This document shows positions 25,937 through 33,862 of a stretch of DNA of 64,000 nucleotides, one piece after another; position 1 is the first letter of the stretch; each line of letters starts with the position of its first letter. This DNA comes from CAYUXU01 sp964489695. Its GTDB lineage: Bacteria; Bacillota_I; Bacilli_A; Erysipelotrichales; Erysipelotrichaceae. The stretch lies in NCBI GenBank assembly GCA_964489695.1, contig CAZAZP010000001.1, positions 1 through 64,000 on the forward strand, given 5' to 3'. The notes under the pieces were generated by a model, which was given only the letters and a program-made list of their open reading frames with translations, was not told the origin of the DNA and ran no database searches. The position numbers and the translations under genes are program-made.

Positions 25937-27184
25937 ATGCATCAGTTACGACAAATAGCCCATCTGGATATTAATCATTGCTATGCTCAAATTATTGAAA
26001 TGCTTTATCCAGAATTACGGAAAGTACCAATGGCAGTTGGTGGTCATGAGGAATTACGGCATGGGATTATTTTAGCTCGCAATTTAAAAGCTAAAGCTTA
26101 CGGAATCAAAACAGCTGAAACTTTGCGCGAAGCCCGCGCTAAATGTCCGGGATTAGTGATTGTTCCACCTAAATATGAGTTATTTATTTATTATACTGAG
26201 AAAGTTAAAGATATTTATCGTGAATATACTGATCAAGTAGAATCCTTTGGGTTAGATGAAGCTTGGCTTGATTTAACTGCTAGTCAAAGCTTATTTGGCT
26301 CAGCGGTAGATATAGCTAGTACTATCCAGGCGCGAGTTTTAAATGAAATTGGTTTAACGGTTTCAGTGGGTTTATCTTATAATAAGGTGTTTGCTAAATT
26401 AGCAAGTGATTTAGTTAAGCCGGCTGGTTTTGTAGTGATTACTAAAGCTAATTTTCTAACTATTATTGGTGATTTAGCGGTGGATCAATTATTATTTGTG
26501 GGTAGAAAGACGGCTGAAAAACTAGCGCGAGTTAAAATATTTACGATTAGAGATTTAGCCCTAAAGCCTAAGGGTTATTTGAAGGATTTGTTGGGAAAAA
26601 ATGGCGAATTAATCTGGTACTTCGCTAATGGTTATGATACTAGTGAAGTATTATTAAATCGATTAAGTGCACCAGTTAAATCAATTGGTAATTCCATTAC
26701 TACCCCAGCGGATATTAATAATTTGGTTGAAGCGAAAATTGTTTTTCAAGTACTAGCGGAATCGGTGGCAGCTCGTTTAAAAACAGCGGGTTTGGTGGGC
26801 TCTTTAGTAACAATTTATCTCCGTAATGTTAAATTACATTCAATTTCACGCCAACAAATTATTGTTCAACCAACTAATTTAGCTCAAGAATTAATGGCAA
26901 CAATTATCGGCTTACTCAAACGTCATTATGACTTTACTTTACCTTTACGTAGTATTGGGGTCAGTGTTAGCAAGTTAAGCCCAGAATTAAATCATGTTCA
27001 ATTAAACTTGTTTCAAACTGAAAAAACTCGCCAAAAACAAGTTAAATTGGAAAAATGTTTAGAACAAGTCCGGCAAAAATACGGTTTTAAGGCGATTTCT
27101 AATTTAGCGGTCCAATTAAATCCGTTACTAACTGATTTTAATCCGAAAGATGATCATGTAATTCATCCGATTTCTTGGTTTTAA
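25937..27184 (+). CDS. Y-family DNA polymerase (DinB/ImuB-like translesion polymerase)
   Basis: Error-prone polymerase for replication past lesions. The 415-aa protein has the palm motif HLDINHCYAQI (catalytic Asp), the second acidic site in SFGLDEAWLDLT (about residue 108), VGLSYNKVFAKLASDLVKP, a thumb with helix-hairpin-helix (VGRKTAEKL), and a little-finger domain. The tail LNLFQ (about 354) could bind the beta clamp. It is divergent from an S24 repressor and followed by a small companion gene, a layout suggesting damage-inducible control. It could be called Pol IV, but operon layout also recalls UvrX-type cassettes. Confidence 0.92.
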   Translation: MHQLRQIAHLDINHCYAQIIEMLYPELRKVPMAVGGHEELRHGIILARNLKAKAYGIKTAETLREARAKCPGLVIVPPKYELFIYYTEKVKDIYREYTDQVESFGLDEAWLDLTASQSLFGSAVDIASTIQARVLNEIGLTVSVGLSYNKVFAKLASDLVKPAGFVVITKANFLTIIGDLAVDQLLFVGRKTAEKLARVKIFTIRDLALKPKGYLKDLLGKNGELIWYFANGYDTSEVLLNRLSAPVKSIGNSITTPADINNLVEAKIVFQVLAESVAARLKTAGLVGSLVTIYLRNVKLHSISRQQIIVQPTNLAQELMATIIGLLKRHYDFTLPLRSIGVSVSKLSPELNHVQLNLFQTEKTRQKQVKLEKCLEQVRQKYGFKAISNLAVQLNPLLTDFNPKDDHVIHPISWF

Positions 27185-27189
27185 AACTA

Positions 27190-27450
27190 ATGCAAGAATT
27201 TAAACAAACAATGTTATATAAGCGTTATGTCAATGTTATTGTCGAGATTGACCGAGTGGGTAAAATTCGGCCTTTGTATATTCGCTGGGAAAATAATCGG
27301 CTTTTTAAGATTGATAAAGTCTTAGAAATTAGACCAGCTGTTTCGGTGGTTGGTGGTGGGGGAGTGTTATACCGCATCTTAGTTCAAGGTCAGGAAAAAC
27401 GGTTATATTACGAAATTAATCGCTGGTTTTTAGAGTCATTAACTCCTTAG
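27190..27450 (+). CDS. Small companion protein of the Y-family polymerase
   Basis: An 86-aa beta-strand-rich protein (YVNVIVEIDRVGKIRPLYIRW, AVSVVGGGGVLYRILVQG, YYEINRWFLE) beginning 5 bases after the polymerase stop. From memory, proteins of this pattern (a short strand, RPL-IRW, a glycine turn, then RWF near the end) occur beside translesion polymerase genes in other Firmicutes; I cannot name a family. It may be an accessory or regulator of the polymerase. The start is uncertain: ATG 27190 lacks a clear ribosome-binding site, and TTG 27175 or ATG 27211 are alternatives. A weak hairpin follows. Confidence 0.75.
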   Translation: MQEFKQTMLYKRYVNVIVEIDRVGKIRPLYIRWENNRLFKIDKVLEIRPAVSVVGGGGVLYRILVQGQEKRLYYEINRWFLESLTP

Positions 27451-27476
27451 GATTATGCTTGAACTAATGATCAAGT

Positions 27477-27494
27477 CAGCCTTGAGCTGTTTTT
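27477..27494 (+). terminator. Weak intrinsic terminator after the polymerase cassette
   Basis: A 4-5 bp stem CAGC/GCTG around CTTGA followed by TTTTT. A second small stem (CTTGA/TCAAG) lies just before it. Weak but in the expected place. Confidence 0.4.
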
Positions 27495-27514
27495 ATTAGC
27501 TTAAATAATTCATA

Positions 27515-27543
27515 TTGACGAAAATAGGGGGATATGGTAAGAT
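27515..27543 (+). promoter_or_regulatory. rplU promoter
   Basis: TTGACG (27515-27520), 17-base spacer ending TGG, then TAAGAT (27538-27543): an extended -10 promoter for the leader and rplU-prp-rpmA. Confidence 0.7.
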
Positions 27544-27547
27544 ATAC

Positions 27548-27639
27548 CAGCGTTGTATCCCACAGATACAACCGCTCAGATATGGTCTTAAGTGCGCAAG
27601 CCACCATATTTGGCGAGTCTAATTACAGGGAGGTAGAAA
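27548..27639 (+). ncRNA. L21 leader RNA
   Basis: Two clear stems: GTTGTATC (27552-27559)/GATACAAC (27565-27572), and ATATGGT (27580-27586)/ACCATAT (27603-27609) enclosing CTT/AAG. Position before rplU and the two-stem form fit the Firmicutes L21 leader (Rfam L21_leader). An Rfam search would confirm. Confidence 0.75.
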
Positions 27640-27951
27640 ATGTACGCAATTATTGAAACCGGCGGCAAACAAATTAAAGTCGCAGTCGGTGAGACAATTT
27701 ATGTGGAAAAATTAGCCGTGGCCGCAACCGAGACAGTTACTTTTGATAAAGTACTCTTGATTGCTGATCAAAAAGTGACGGTAGGTAATCCTTATGTTAC
27801 TGGCGCGAATGTTACTGGTACGGTAGAAAAACATGGTAAAGGAAAAAAGATCCATATTTATAAATATACCGCTAAATCAGGCTCGAGCCATCGTCGTCAA
27901 GGTCACCGCCAACCATATACTAAAGTACTGATTGAAGCCATTAACGCTTAA
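27640..27951 (+). CDS. rplU: Large ribosomal subunit protein bL21
   Basis: 50S protein that binds 23S rRNA. The 103-aa protein has the family start [18 protein letters not shown] and the basic C-terminal block [17 protein letters not shown]. It has GGGAGG before the ATG and a structured leader. It heads the conserved rplU-prp-rpmA unit and is followed 3 bases later by prp. Confidence 0.97.
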   Translation: MYAIIETGGKQIKVAVGETIYVEKLAVAATETVTFDKVLLIADQKVTVGNPYVTGANVTGTVEKHGKGKKIHIYKYTAKSGSSHRRQGHRQPYTKVLIEAINA

Positions 27952-27954
27952 ATC

Positions 27955-28272
27955 ATGATTGAAGTAGTGGTTAAGCGCCAAGCAGAGGCGATAATCGAAC
28001 TTAATGTTAGTGGACATGCGTTAGCGGGAGAACCCGGCCAAGACTTAGTTTGTGCGGGCGCTAGTGCAATTATGTTTGGAGCTTTAAATAGCTTAGACCA
28101 ACTAACCGCTGACCAATGCCAGTTACAAGTAAAGCCCAATCAAATCAGCATTAAAGTACGGAAGCAATCAGCTGAATTAGCTTTATTACTCGAAAGTCTT
28201 TTAATCCAATTACAAACAATGCAAGTTTCTAGTCAAGCATATATGACAATTACACAGGAGGTGTTAGCATGA
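27955..28272 (+). CDS. prp: Ribosomal-processing cysteine protease Prp
   Basis: Removes the N-terminal extension of L27 before it joins the 50S subunit. The 105-aa protein has the catalytic His21 (SGHA) and Cys33 (LVCAGASAI) at the spacing known for the Staphylococcus enzyme. It overlaps rpmA by 4 bases, and that gene encodes an L27 with the cleavable extension, so enzyme and substrate are co-translated. Confidence 0.93.
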   Translation: MIEVVVKRQAEAIIELNVSGHALAGEPGQDLVCAGASAIMFGALNSLDQLTADQCQLQVKPNQISIKVRKQSAELALLLESLLIQLQTMQVSSQAYMTITQEVLA

Positions 28273-28553
28273 AATTTATCTTAGATATCCAATTTTTTGC
28301 CTCAAAAAAGGGAGTTAGTTCAACTAAAAACGGGCGAGATTCACAAGCTAAACGGTTAGGATCAAAGAAATCTGATGGTCAATTCGCGACAGCTGGCAGT
28401 ATTTTATACCGCCAACGGGGGACTAAAATCCACCCCGGTACAAATGTTGGTCGCGGTGGAGACGATACCTTGTTTGCTTTAGTATCGGGAGTAGTTAAAT
28501 TTGAACGGCTGGGACGAAGTAAAACCCAAGTTTCCGTTTATCCTCGCGCTTAA
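28269..28553 (+). CDS. rpmA: Large ribosomal subunit protein bL27 precursor
   Basis: 50S protein whose N-terminus reaches the peptidyl transferase centre. The 94-aa product begins with the extension [10 protein letters not shown] followed by [18 protein letters not shown]. The extension with FF just before ASKKG is the Prp cleavage signal of Firmicutes and must be removed for function. AGGAGGTG precedes the ATG. A strong terminator follows at once. Confidence 0.97.
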   Translation: MKFILDIQFFASKKGVSSTKNGRDSQAKRLGSKKSDGQFATAGSILYRQRGTKIHPGTNVGRGGDDTLFALVSGVVKFERLGRSKTQVSVYPRA

Positions 28554-28576
28554 AAATCCCAGCTGGGATTTTTTTT
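28553..28576 (+). terminator. Intrinsic terminator after rpmA
   Basis: Perfect palindrome with AAAATCCCAG on the left and CTGGGATTTT on the right, followed by further T residues; it overlaps the last base of the stop codon. Confidence 0.85.
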
Positions 28577-28595
28577 ACGTTAAAGTAGGTAAAAT

Positions 28596-29870
28596 ATGTT
28601 TATAGATCGAGTTACATTAAAATTAACCGCGGGTAAAGGCGGTAATGGCATGAATAGTTTTCGCCGAGAAAAATATGTGCCCTTAGGTGGACCCAATGGT
28701 GGTGATGGCGGTAAAGGTGGCGATATTGTTTTTGAAGGTGATTCAAATAAGTCGACACTGTTGGATCTACGCTACCAAAAACACTTAAAAGCTAAAGCGG
28801 GTGAAAGTGGCAAATCAAAAAAAATGCATGGGGCCAGTGGCAATGATGTTATTGTTAAAGTGCCTTTAGGAACGTTAGTTATTGACCAAGTTACTCAGCA
28901 AACGATTGCGGACTTAACTTATCATGGCCAACAAATTATTGTGGCCCACGGTGGGCGCGGTGGGCGAGGAAATTTCCGCTTTATGAGTAGTCGCCAACCA
29001 GCCCCAGATTTCGCCGAACTAGGTGAACCTGGTGAAATTAAAGAAGTCATTGTCGAGTTGAAATTACTGGCTGATGTTGGACTAATTGGTTTCCCTTCGG
29101 TGGGTAAATCAACTTTTTTAGCCGTTGTGAGTCAGGCTAAACCGGAAATAGCTGAGTATCCTTTTACGACTTTAGTACCTAATCTTGGGGTCGCTAGTAC
29201 GCTTGATCAGCGCTCGTTTGTAATCGCTGATTTACCAGGTTTAATCGCTGGTGCCTCTTTGGGCAAGGGCTTAGGCCAAGATTTCTTGCGCCACATTGAA
29301 CGTTGTCGGGTGTTAATTCATATAATTGATATGGGTGGCGAAGATGGCCATGATCCTTTAGCAGATTATGTTGTGATTAATGCTGAGTTGGCTGCCTATA
29401 AACCCGAATTAGCGACTCGCCCCCAAATAATTGTGGCGAATAAAATGGATTTACCCAAAGCAGCAGAAAATCTCCAACGTTTTAAAGCAGCTTATCCAGC
29501 TTTAATGGTTTATGAAACGATTACTCTGATTAATACTGGTTTAGCACCAGTATTACTAAAAGCGGCTGATTTATTAGCTGAGACACCACTATATCCTAGT
29601 GCTAATCTTTCTGATCAAGGGGTTATCTATAAATATGTTGCACCAGCAGCGCCTTTTGAAGTAATTAACCGCGGTAATGGTCGATATGAATTAGTCGGAC
29701 CAGAAGTCGAACGGTTGTTTAAAATGACTGATATTCAAAATGAAACTGCCTTATTACGCTTTGCTCATACGTTAAGAAGAATGGGAGTAGCAGATGCCTT
29801 AATGGAAAAAGGGGCGGATTATGGTGATACAATTATTATCTTGAATTATGAATTTGAGTTTGTAGCTTAG
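28596..29870 (+). CDS. obgE: Obg/CgtA GTPase
   Basis: Essential ribosome-associated GTPase linked to 50S maturation, stress and cell-cycle control. The 424-aa protein has the glycine-rich Obg fold (1-158, repeated GGxGG turns), the G domain with GFPSVGKST (about residue 165), DLPGLI and NKMD, and the C-terminal OCT domain (about 345-424). It follows rpmA as in Bacillus but without spo0B between. Confidence 0.96.
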   Translation: MFIDRVTLKLTAGKGGNGMNSFRREKYVPLGGPNGGDGGKGGDIVFEGDSNKSTLLDLRYQKHLKAKAGESGKSKKMHGASGNDVIVKVPLGTLVIDQVTQQTIADLTYHGQQIIVAHGGRGGRGNFRFMSSRQPAPDFAELGEPGEIKEVIVELKLLADVGLIGFPSVGKSTFLAVVSQAKPEIAEYPFTTLVPNLGVASTLDQRSFVIADLPGLIAGASLGKGLGQDFLRHIERCRVLIHIIDMGGEDGHDPLADYVVINAELAAYKPELATRPQIIVANKMDLPKAAENLQRFKAAYPALMVYETITLINTGLAPVLLKAADLLAETPLYPSANLSDQGVIYKYVAPAAPFEVINRGNGRYELVGPEVERLFKMTDIQNETALLRFAHTLRRMGVADALMEKGADYGDTIIILNYEFEFVA

Positions 29871-29891
29871 CACAATTTAGTGTTTTAATTA

Positions 29892-29900
29892 TGTTATACT
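29892..29900 (+). promoter_or_regulatory. ruvAB promoter, extended -10
   Basis: TGT followed by TATACT (29895-29900), 16 bases before the ruvA start. No good -35 is seen. No copy of the GTTGCAT element of the repressor region is present. Confidence 0.5.
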
Positions 29901-29915
29901 AATAATGGTGAAGCT

Positions 29916-30488
29916 ATGATTGCTTATTTAATTGGAATAGTTACGGAAATTAAAGTTGATTATCTAGTAATAGAAGTTAATCAAGTTGGCTATTTGGTTA
30001 ACTTTGTTTCAGCTGTCAATTTTAAGGTTAATGATACCGTTAAAATTTATACTTATCAGGTCGTTCGAGAAGATGAAATTAGCTTGTACGGCTTTTTAAG
30101 TCAAGCTGATCGTCAGCTATTTTTGAAATTGATTAATGTGAAAGGGATTGGACCCAAAACAGCTTTAAATATGTTTGTTTCTGCCAATAGTAGTCAGATT
30201 ATTACTGCGATTGAACAAGCTGATATCGATTTTTTAAAAACTTTGCCGGGAATTGGTGCGAAAAGTGCCCAACAAATTATCTTAGATTTACAAGGGAAAT
30301 TGGTTTTAACAGAGAATAAAGTAATGAACCAGAATTTTGAAGATAGCTTATTAGCTTTAAAGAACTTAGGTTATAAAGCGAGCGAGTTGAAAAGTATTGA
30401 AAATGAATTGCGAGCTAGTGGCGATTTAAGTGTCGAACAATATGTCAAAGCTGGACTACAATTACTGTTAAAACGTCAAAGGGGATAA
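29916..30488 (+). CDS. ruvA: Holliday junction branch migration protein RuvA
   Basis: Binds four-way junctions and loads RuvB. The 190-aa protein has the N-terminal OB fold ([21 protein letters not shown]), helix-hairpin-helix motifs in [13 protein letters not shown] and [17 protein letters not shown], and a C-terminal RuvB-binding domain. ruvB begins 1 base after its stop. Confidence 0.96.
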   Translation: MIAYLIGIVTEIKVDYLVIEVNQVGYLVNFVSAVNFKVNDTVKIYTYQVVREDEISLYGFLSQADRQLFLKLINVKGIGPKTALNMFVSANSSQIITAIEQADIDFLKTLPGIGAKSAQQIILDLQGKLVLTENKVMNQNFEDSLLALKNLGYKASELKSIENELRASGDLSVEQYVKAGLQLLLKRQRG

Positions 30489-30489
30489 A

Positions 30490-31497
30490 ATGGAAGATAT
30501 TTTAACACCACTTAAAACAGCTGATGATGATGAGATGACCCTCCGGCCGCGTAATTTTGCGGAATACATCGGCCAAGATGATTTAAAACATAATTTAATG
30601 ATTTTTACCGCCGCGGCTAAAGGCCGCCAAGAACCATTAGATCATGTTTTACTCTATGGTCCACCAGGTTTAGGAAAAACCACCTTAGCATATATTTTAG
30701 CGCATGAAATGGGTGGTAATATCAAAATCACCAGTGGTCCCAGCATTGAACGAACTGGTGATTTAGCCGCTATTTTATCAGCTTTAGAGCCAGGTGATGT
30801 GTTATTTATTGATGAAATTCACCGGTTACCCAAAGTAGTGGAAGAAGTTTTATATCCAGCGATGGAAGATTTCTGTATTGATGTCATTGTGGGTAAGGAA
30901 GCTGGGATTCGCTCAATTCGCTTAGATTTACCACCTTTTACTTTAGTAGGCGCGACCACGCGGGCGGGTGATTTAACGGCGCCCTTACGAGGCCGCTTTG
31001 GGATTGTTAATAAACTCGAATATTATAGTTATGAACAACTAACCCAAATTGCCAAAAGAACAGCCCAAGTCCTCAATACCGAAATTGATGCAGCGGCTTT
31101 AAAAGAAATCGCATTACGTTCGCGGGGGACACCGCGAATTGCGAATCGACTTCTCCGGCGGGTCCGAGATTTTGCACAAGTGTTAAATGATGGGAAAATC
31201 ACCTTAGAACTGACTAAAACAGCGCTAGATCGCTTAAAAATCGATGCTTTAGGCTTAGATGAAGTAGATTTACGGTATTTAACTGGTATTATCGAACGTT
31301 TTAAAGGGGGACCAGTTGGCTTAGAAGCATTAGCTAGTAGTATTAGCGAAGAGCCATTAACTTTAGAAGATGTTTATGAACCTTATTTACTGCAAATTGG
31401 TTTTATTAATCGAACGCCACGGGGTCGAGTCGCGACTGCCAAAGCTTACCAGCATTTAAATCTGGCTTATCAAACTGATTTGTTTAATAGTGACTAA
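30490..31497 (+). CDS. ruvB: Holliday junction ATP-dependent DNA helicase RuvB
   Basis: AAA+ motor that drives branch migration with RuvA. The 335-aa protein has [11 protein letters not shown] at its start, Walker A GPPGLGKT (about residue 57), Walker [10 protein letters not shown], sensor 1 GATTRAG, the arginine finger in RGRFG, and a C-terminal winged helix (RTPRGRVAT). AAGGGGAT precedes the ATG. No ruvC-like gene is present, as expected in Firmicutes, which use RecU. Confidence 0.97.
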   Translation: MEDILTPLKTADDDEMTLRPRNFAEYIGQDDLKHNLMIFTAAAKGRQEPLDHVLLYGPPGLGKTTLAYILAHEMGGNIKITSGPSIERTGDLAAILSALEPGDVLFIDEIHRLPKVVEEVLYPAMEDFCIDVIVGKEAGIRSIRLDLPPFTLVGATTRAGDLTAPLRGRFGIVNKLEYYSYEQLTQIAKRTAQVLNTEIDAAALKEIALRSRGTPRIANRLLRRVRDFAQVLNDGKITLELTKTALDRLKIDALGLDEVDLRYLTGIIERFKGGPVGLEALASSISEEPLTLEDVYEPYLLQIGFINRTPRGRVATAKAYQHLNLAYQTDLFNSD

Positions 31498-31518
31498 AAG
31501 AACTCCGGTTCTTTTTTT
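31497..31518 (+). terminator. Intrinsic terminator after ruvB
   Basis: AAAGAAC (31497-31503) and GTTCTTT (31508-31514) around a 4-base loop, followed by T residues. Confidence 0.8.
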
Positions 31519-31519
31519 A

Positions 31520-31548
31520 TTGAGACCAACCAGGAAGCTTGCTATAAT
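31520..31548 (+). promoter_or_regulatory. murG promoter
   Basis: TTGAGA (31520-31525), 17-base spacer ending TGC, then TATAAT (31543-31548). It starts immediately after the ruvB terminator. Confidence 0.75.
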
Positions 31549-31564
31549 GATAACGAGGTAAGCG

Positions 31565-32644
31565 ATGAAAATAGTAATTGTCACTGGCGGTACGGGTGGA
31601 CACATTTATCCCGCGCTCGCCTTAGCAGAATTCTTAAAACGCTCAAATGAGCACCAAATATTATTTATTGGGACAGCCCGACGGTTAGAAGCCACGATTA
31701 TTCCAGAAGCAGGATATGATTTTCACGCCATTGCGGCTTATGGTTTAGTCGGTAATATCTTTAAACGTAGTTGGGGTTTATTTTTAACGTATTTAAGTCA
31801 TTTCAAATGTCGTCGCATTTTGAAGCAATTTCAAGCTGATATCGTCGTCGGTTTTGGGGGCTATGTTAGTTTCCCGGTTGTATTAGCCGCGAAACAATTA
31901 AAATTACCCATTGTTTTACACGAACAAAACGCTTTGGCGGGCAAGGCTAATTTGTTTTTAGCTAAGTACGCTACTAATGTAGTCGTCTCATACCCCAGCA
32001 CAGTGGAACAATTCCCAGCTGGTAAAGCTTTGTTTTACGGTAATCCCCGCGCTAGCTTGGTTAATTTAACAAACAATGATCGACATGCTTTGCTCCAACT
32101 AGGCTTACGTAGTGACTTAAAAACAGTATTGATTGTCATGGGTAGTTTAGGCTCAGCCACTGTCAATCAGATTGTAGCGGAAACATTACCAATGTTTGCT
32201 CAGAAAAATTACCAAATTATCTTTTTGACTGGTACTGAACACTTTTTAGCTTACCAACACTTACAAACGACTAATGTTAAAGTTGTTTCATATTTAGACT
32301 TATTAGATTTTTTCGGTAAAATTGATTTAATTGTCATGCGGGGTGGTGCTACCACTGCAGCGGAAGTCATGGCAGCGGGATTACCATCGATTATTATTCC
32401 TAGTCCTTATGTAGCTAATAATCATCAAGTAGTTAATGCGACAGAAATGGTACGTTCGCAAGCTGCGCTGATGATACTTGAAGCTGATTTAACGCCGACT
32501 AGTTTATTTCAAGCGGTTGATGCCATTATCAGTGATCGGAATATCTTAGCTCAAATGAGTATCAATGCGAAATTATTAAGCCAACCGCAAGCTGCTGAGC
32601 GGTTAGTCCAACTTATTGAGAGCTTAGTTGAGACTAAAAAATGA
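31565..32644 (+). CDS. murG: UDP-N-acetylglucosamine transferase MurG
   Basis: Adds GlcNAc to lipid I to give lipid II on the inner membrane face. The 359-aa GT-B protein has VTGGTGGHIYPALALA at its start, HEQNALAGKANLFL (about 125), and MRGGATTAAEVMAAG with the donor-binding loop (about 257). It overlaps divIB by 4 bases; a murG-divIB pair without the rest of the dcw cluster indicates that the cluster is broken up in this genome. Confidence 0.95.
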   Translation: MKIVIVTGGTGGHIYPALALAEFLKRSNEHQILFIGTARRLEATIIPEAGYDFHAIAAYGLVGNIFKRSWGLFLTYLSHFKCRRILKQFQADIVVGFGGYVSFPVVLAAKQLKLPIVLHEQNALAGKANLFLAKYATNVVVSYPSTVEQFPAGKALFYGNPRASLVNLTNNDRHALLQLGLRSDLKTVLIVMGSLGSATVNQIVAETLPMFAQKNYQIIFLTGTEHFLAYQHLQTTNVKVVSYLDLLDFFGKIDLIVMRGGATTAAEVMAAGLPSIIIPSPYVANNHQVVNATEMVRSQAALMILEADLTPTSLFQAVDAIISDRNILAQMSINAKLLSQPQAAERLVQLIESLVETKK

Positions 32645-33429
32645 AACCAGTGGACGATTTAACTACCATTGATTTTTTTCAACAAAAAATCAAGCATAAC
32701 CGCCAACAAAAACAAACTAAACGATTTAAACAACAGCGGAAGCGTTTAATCATCGTCCTCTTTATTACTTTATTGGCGATTATTTATGTTGCTTCACCAC
32801 TATCACGTATTAATTCGATTAATATTTCAGGGTTAAACCATCTAGAACGGCAAGCTTTCTTGTTTGAGGCCAAACTTAAATTGGATGATTTTATTTTATT
32901 ACAACCGAAATGGTTAATTTTAAAAAATTTAAAGCACAATGATTTAATTGAACAAGTTAAAGTTAAAAAGAATTATTGGACTGGTACAATCAATCTTGAA
33001 GTGACGGAAAAGCAATTATTTGGCTGGCGTTATGATCATGATTTGCCTTATTTAATTTTAAAGGATAATACTATGCTGGAATTAACGGGTGAAAAACTAA
33101 AACTATTACCTGAACTGATTTATATTCAAGGTTTTATGAGTGAAGAACTACAGACCCGTTTAGTCGAGGCTTTTAATCAGCTTCAACCGGAAATTTTAGC
33201 TTATATGACGGATATCTTACAAATTTCGGTGAGTTATGATGATAATTTAATTCAAATCTTAATGCGGGATAAAAACCAAGTTTTCACTAGTTTTCAGACA
33301 GTGGATGTCTTAAATTATTATTTTGATCTTGTTTCAGCTTTAAAAGCCCAAGCTGCTTGTATTTTTATTGATGAAATTACGCGACTTCCCTTTACTAGTG
33401 CTTGTCCAGTCGCTAAGGTGGTTGACTGA
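32641..33429 (+). CDS. divIB: Cell division protein FtsQ/DivIB
   Basis: Bitopic divisome protein that works with DivIC and FtsL. The 262-aa protein has a basic cytoplasmic N-terminus (Lys/Arg/Gln-rich, 12-36), a membrane segment (about 37-56), and an extracellular POTRA domain (NSINISGLNHLERQAFLFEAKLKLDDF, about 58-130) followed by the beta domain. Sequence divergence is high in this family, so the call rests on the POTRA pattern, topology and adjacency to murG. Confidence 0.85.
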   Translation: MKPVDDLTTIDFFQQKIKHNRQQKQTKRFKQQRKRLIIVLFITLLAIIYVASPLSRINSINISGLNHLERQAFLFEAKLKLDDFILLQPKWLILKNLKHNDLIEQVKVKKNYWTGTINLEVTEKQLFGWRYDHDLPYLILKDNTMLELTGEKLKLLPELIYIQGFMSEELQTRLVEAFNQLQPEILAYMTDILQISVSYDDNLIQILMRDKNQVFTSFQTVDVLNYYFDLVSALKAQAACIFIDEITRLPFTSACPVAKVVD

Positions 33430-33470
33430 GGTTAAGATAAGAGTTATTATTTCATTTTTGTTAGGTAGTT

Positions 33471-33479
33471 TGTTATAAT
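33471..33479 (+). promoter_or_regulatory. asp23 promoter, extended -10
   Basis: TGT followed by TATAAT (33474-33479), 24 bases before the start. The -35 region has no good match. Confidence 0.55.
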
Positions 33480-33502
33480 GACTAAGATATAGGAGGTAGG
33501 AT

Positions 33503-33862
33503 ATGTCAGTGGAAAAAAATAATCACTATGGCTTAATTAATATATCAATCGAGGCGATTGCAACTTTAGCTGGTAGTGCCGTAACTGAATGTTATGGTGT
33601 TGTCGGGATGGCATCGCAAAAAGTATTTAAAGACGGTTTAGCTGAACTACTAAAAAAAGAAAATTATAGTAAAGGTATAGTTGTCCGTTTAAAGGATGAT
33701 ATTTTGGAATTAGATGTTTATATCATCGTTGGATATGGAGTAAAAATCTCTGAAGTCGTCCAAGAAGTCCAAAAGAAAGTTAAGTATGAATTAGAACGTA
33801 GTTTAGAGTTAGAATTTCAGGCCATCAATGTTTATGTTCAAGGAGTAAAAGTCAGTGACTAA
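33503..33862 (+). CDS. Asp23/Gls24 family envelope stress protein (YloU-like)
   Basis: The 119-aa protein has the Asp23 fold pattern: GLINISIEAIATLAGSAVTECYGVVGM at the start and LDVYIIVGYGVKISEVVQEVQKKV in the second half. Family members sit at the membrane and are associated with envelope stress; the YloU type is always beside a YloV-type DAK protein, as here (8-base overlap). Function of the YloU type is poorly known. AGGAGG precedes the ATG. Confidence 0.92.
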   Translation: MSVEKNNHYGLINISIEAIATLAGSAVTECYGVVGMASQKVFKDGLAELLKKENYSKGIVVRLKDDILELDVYIIVGYGVKISEVVQEVQKKVKYELERSLELEFQAINVYVQGVKVSD

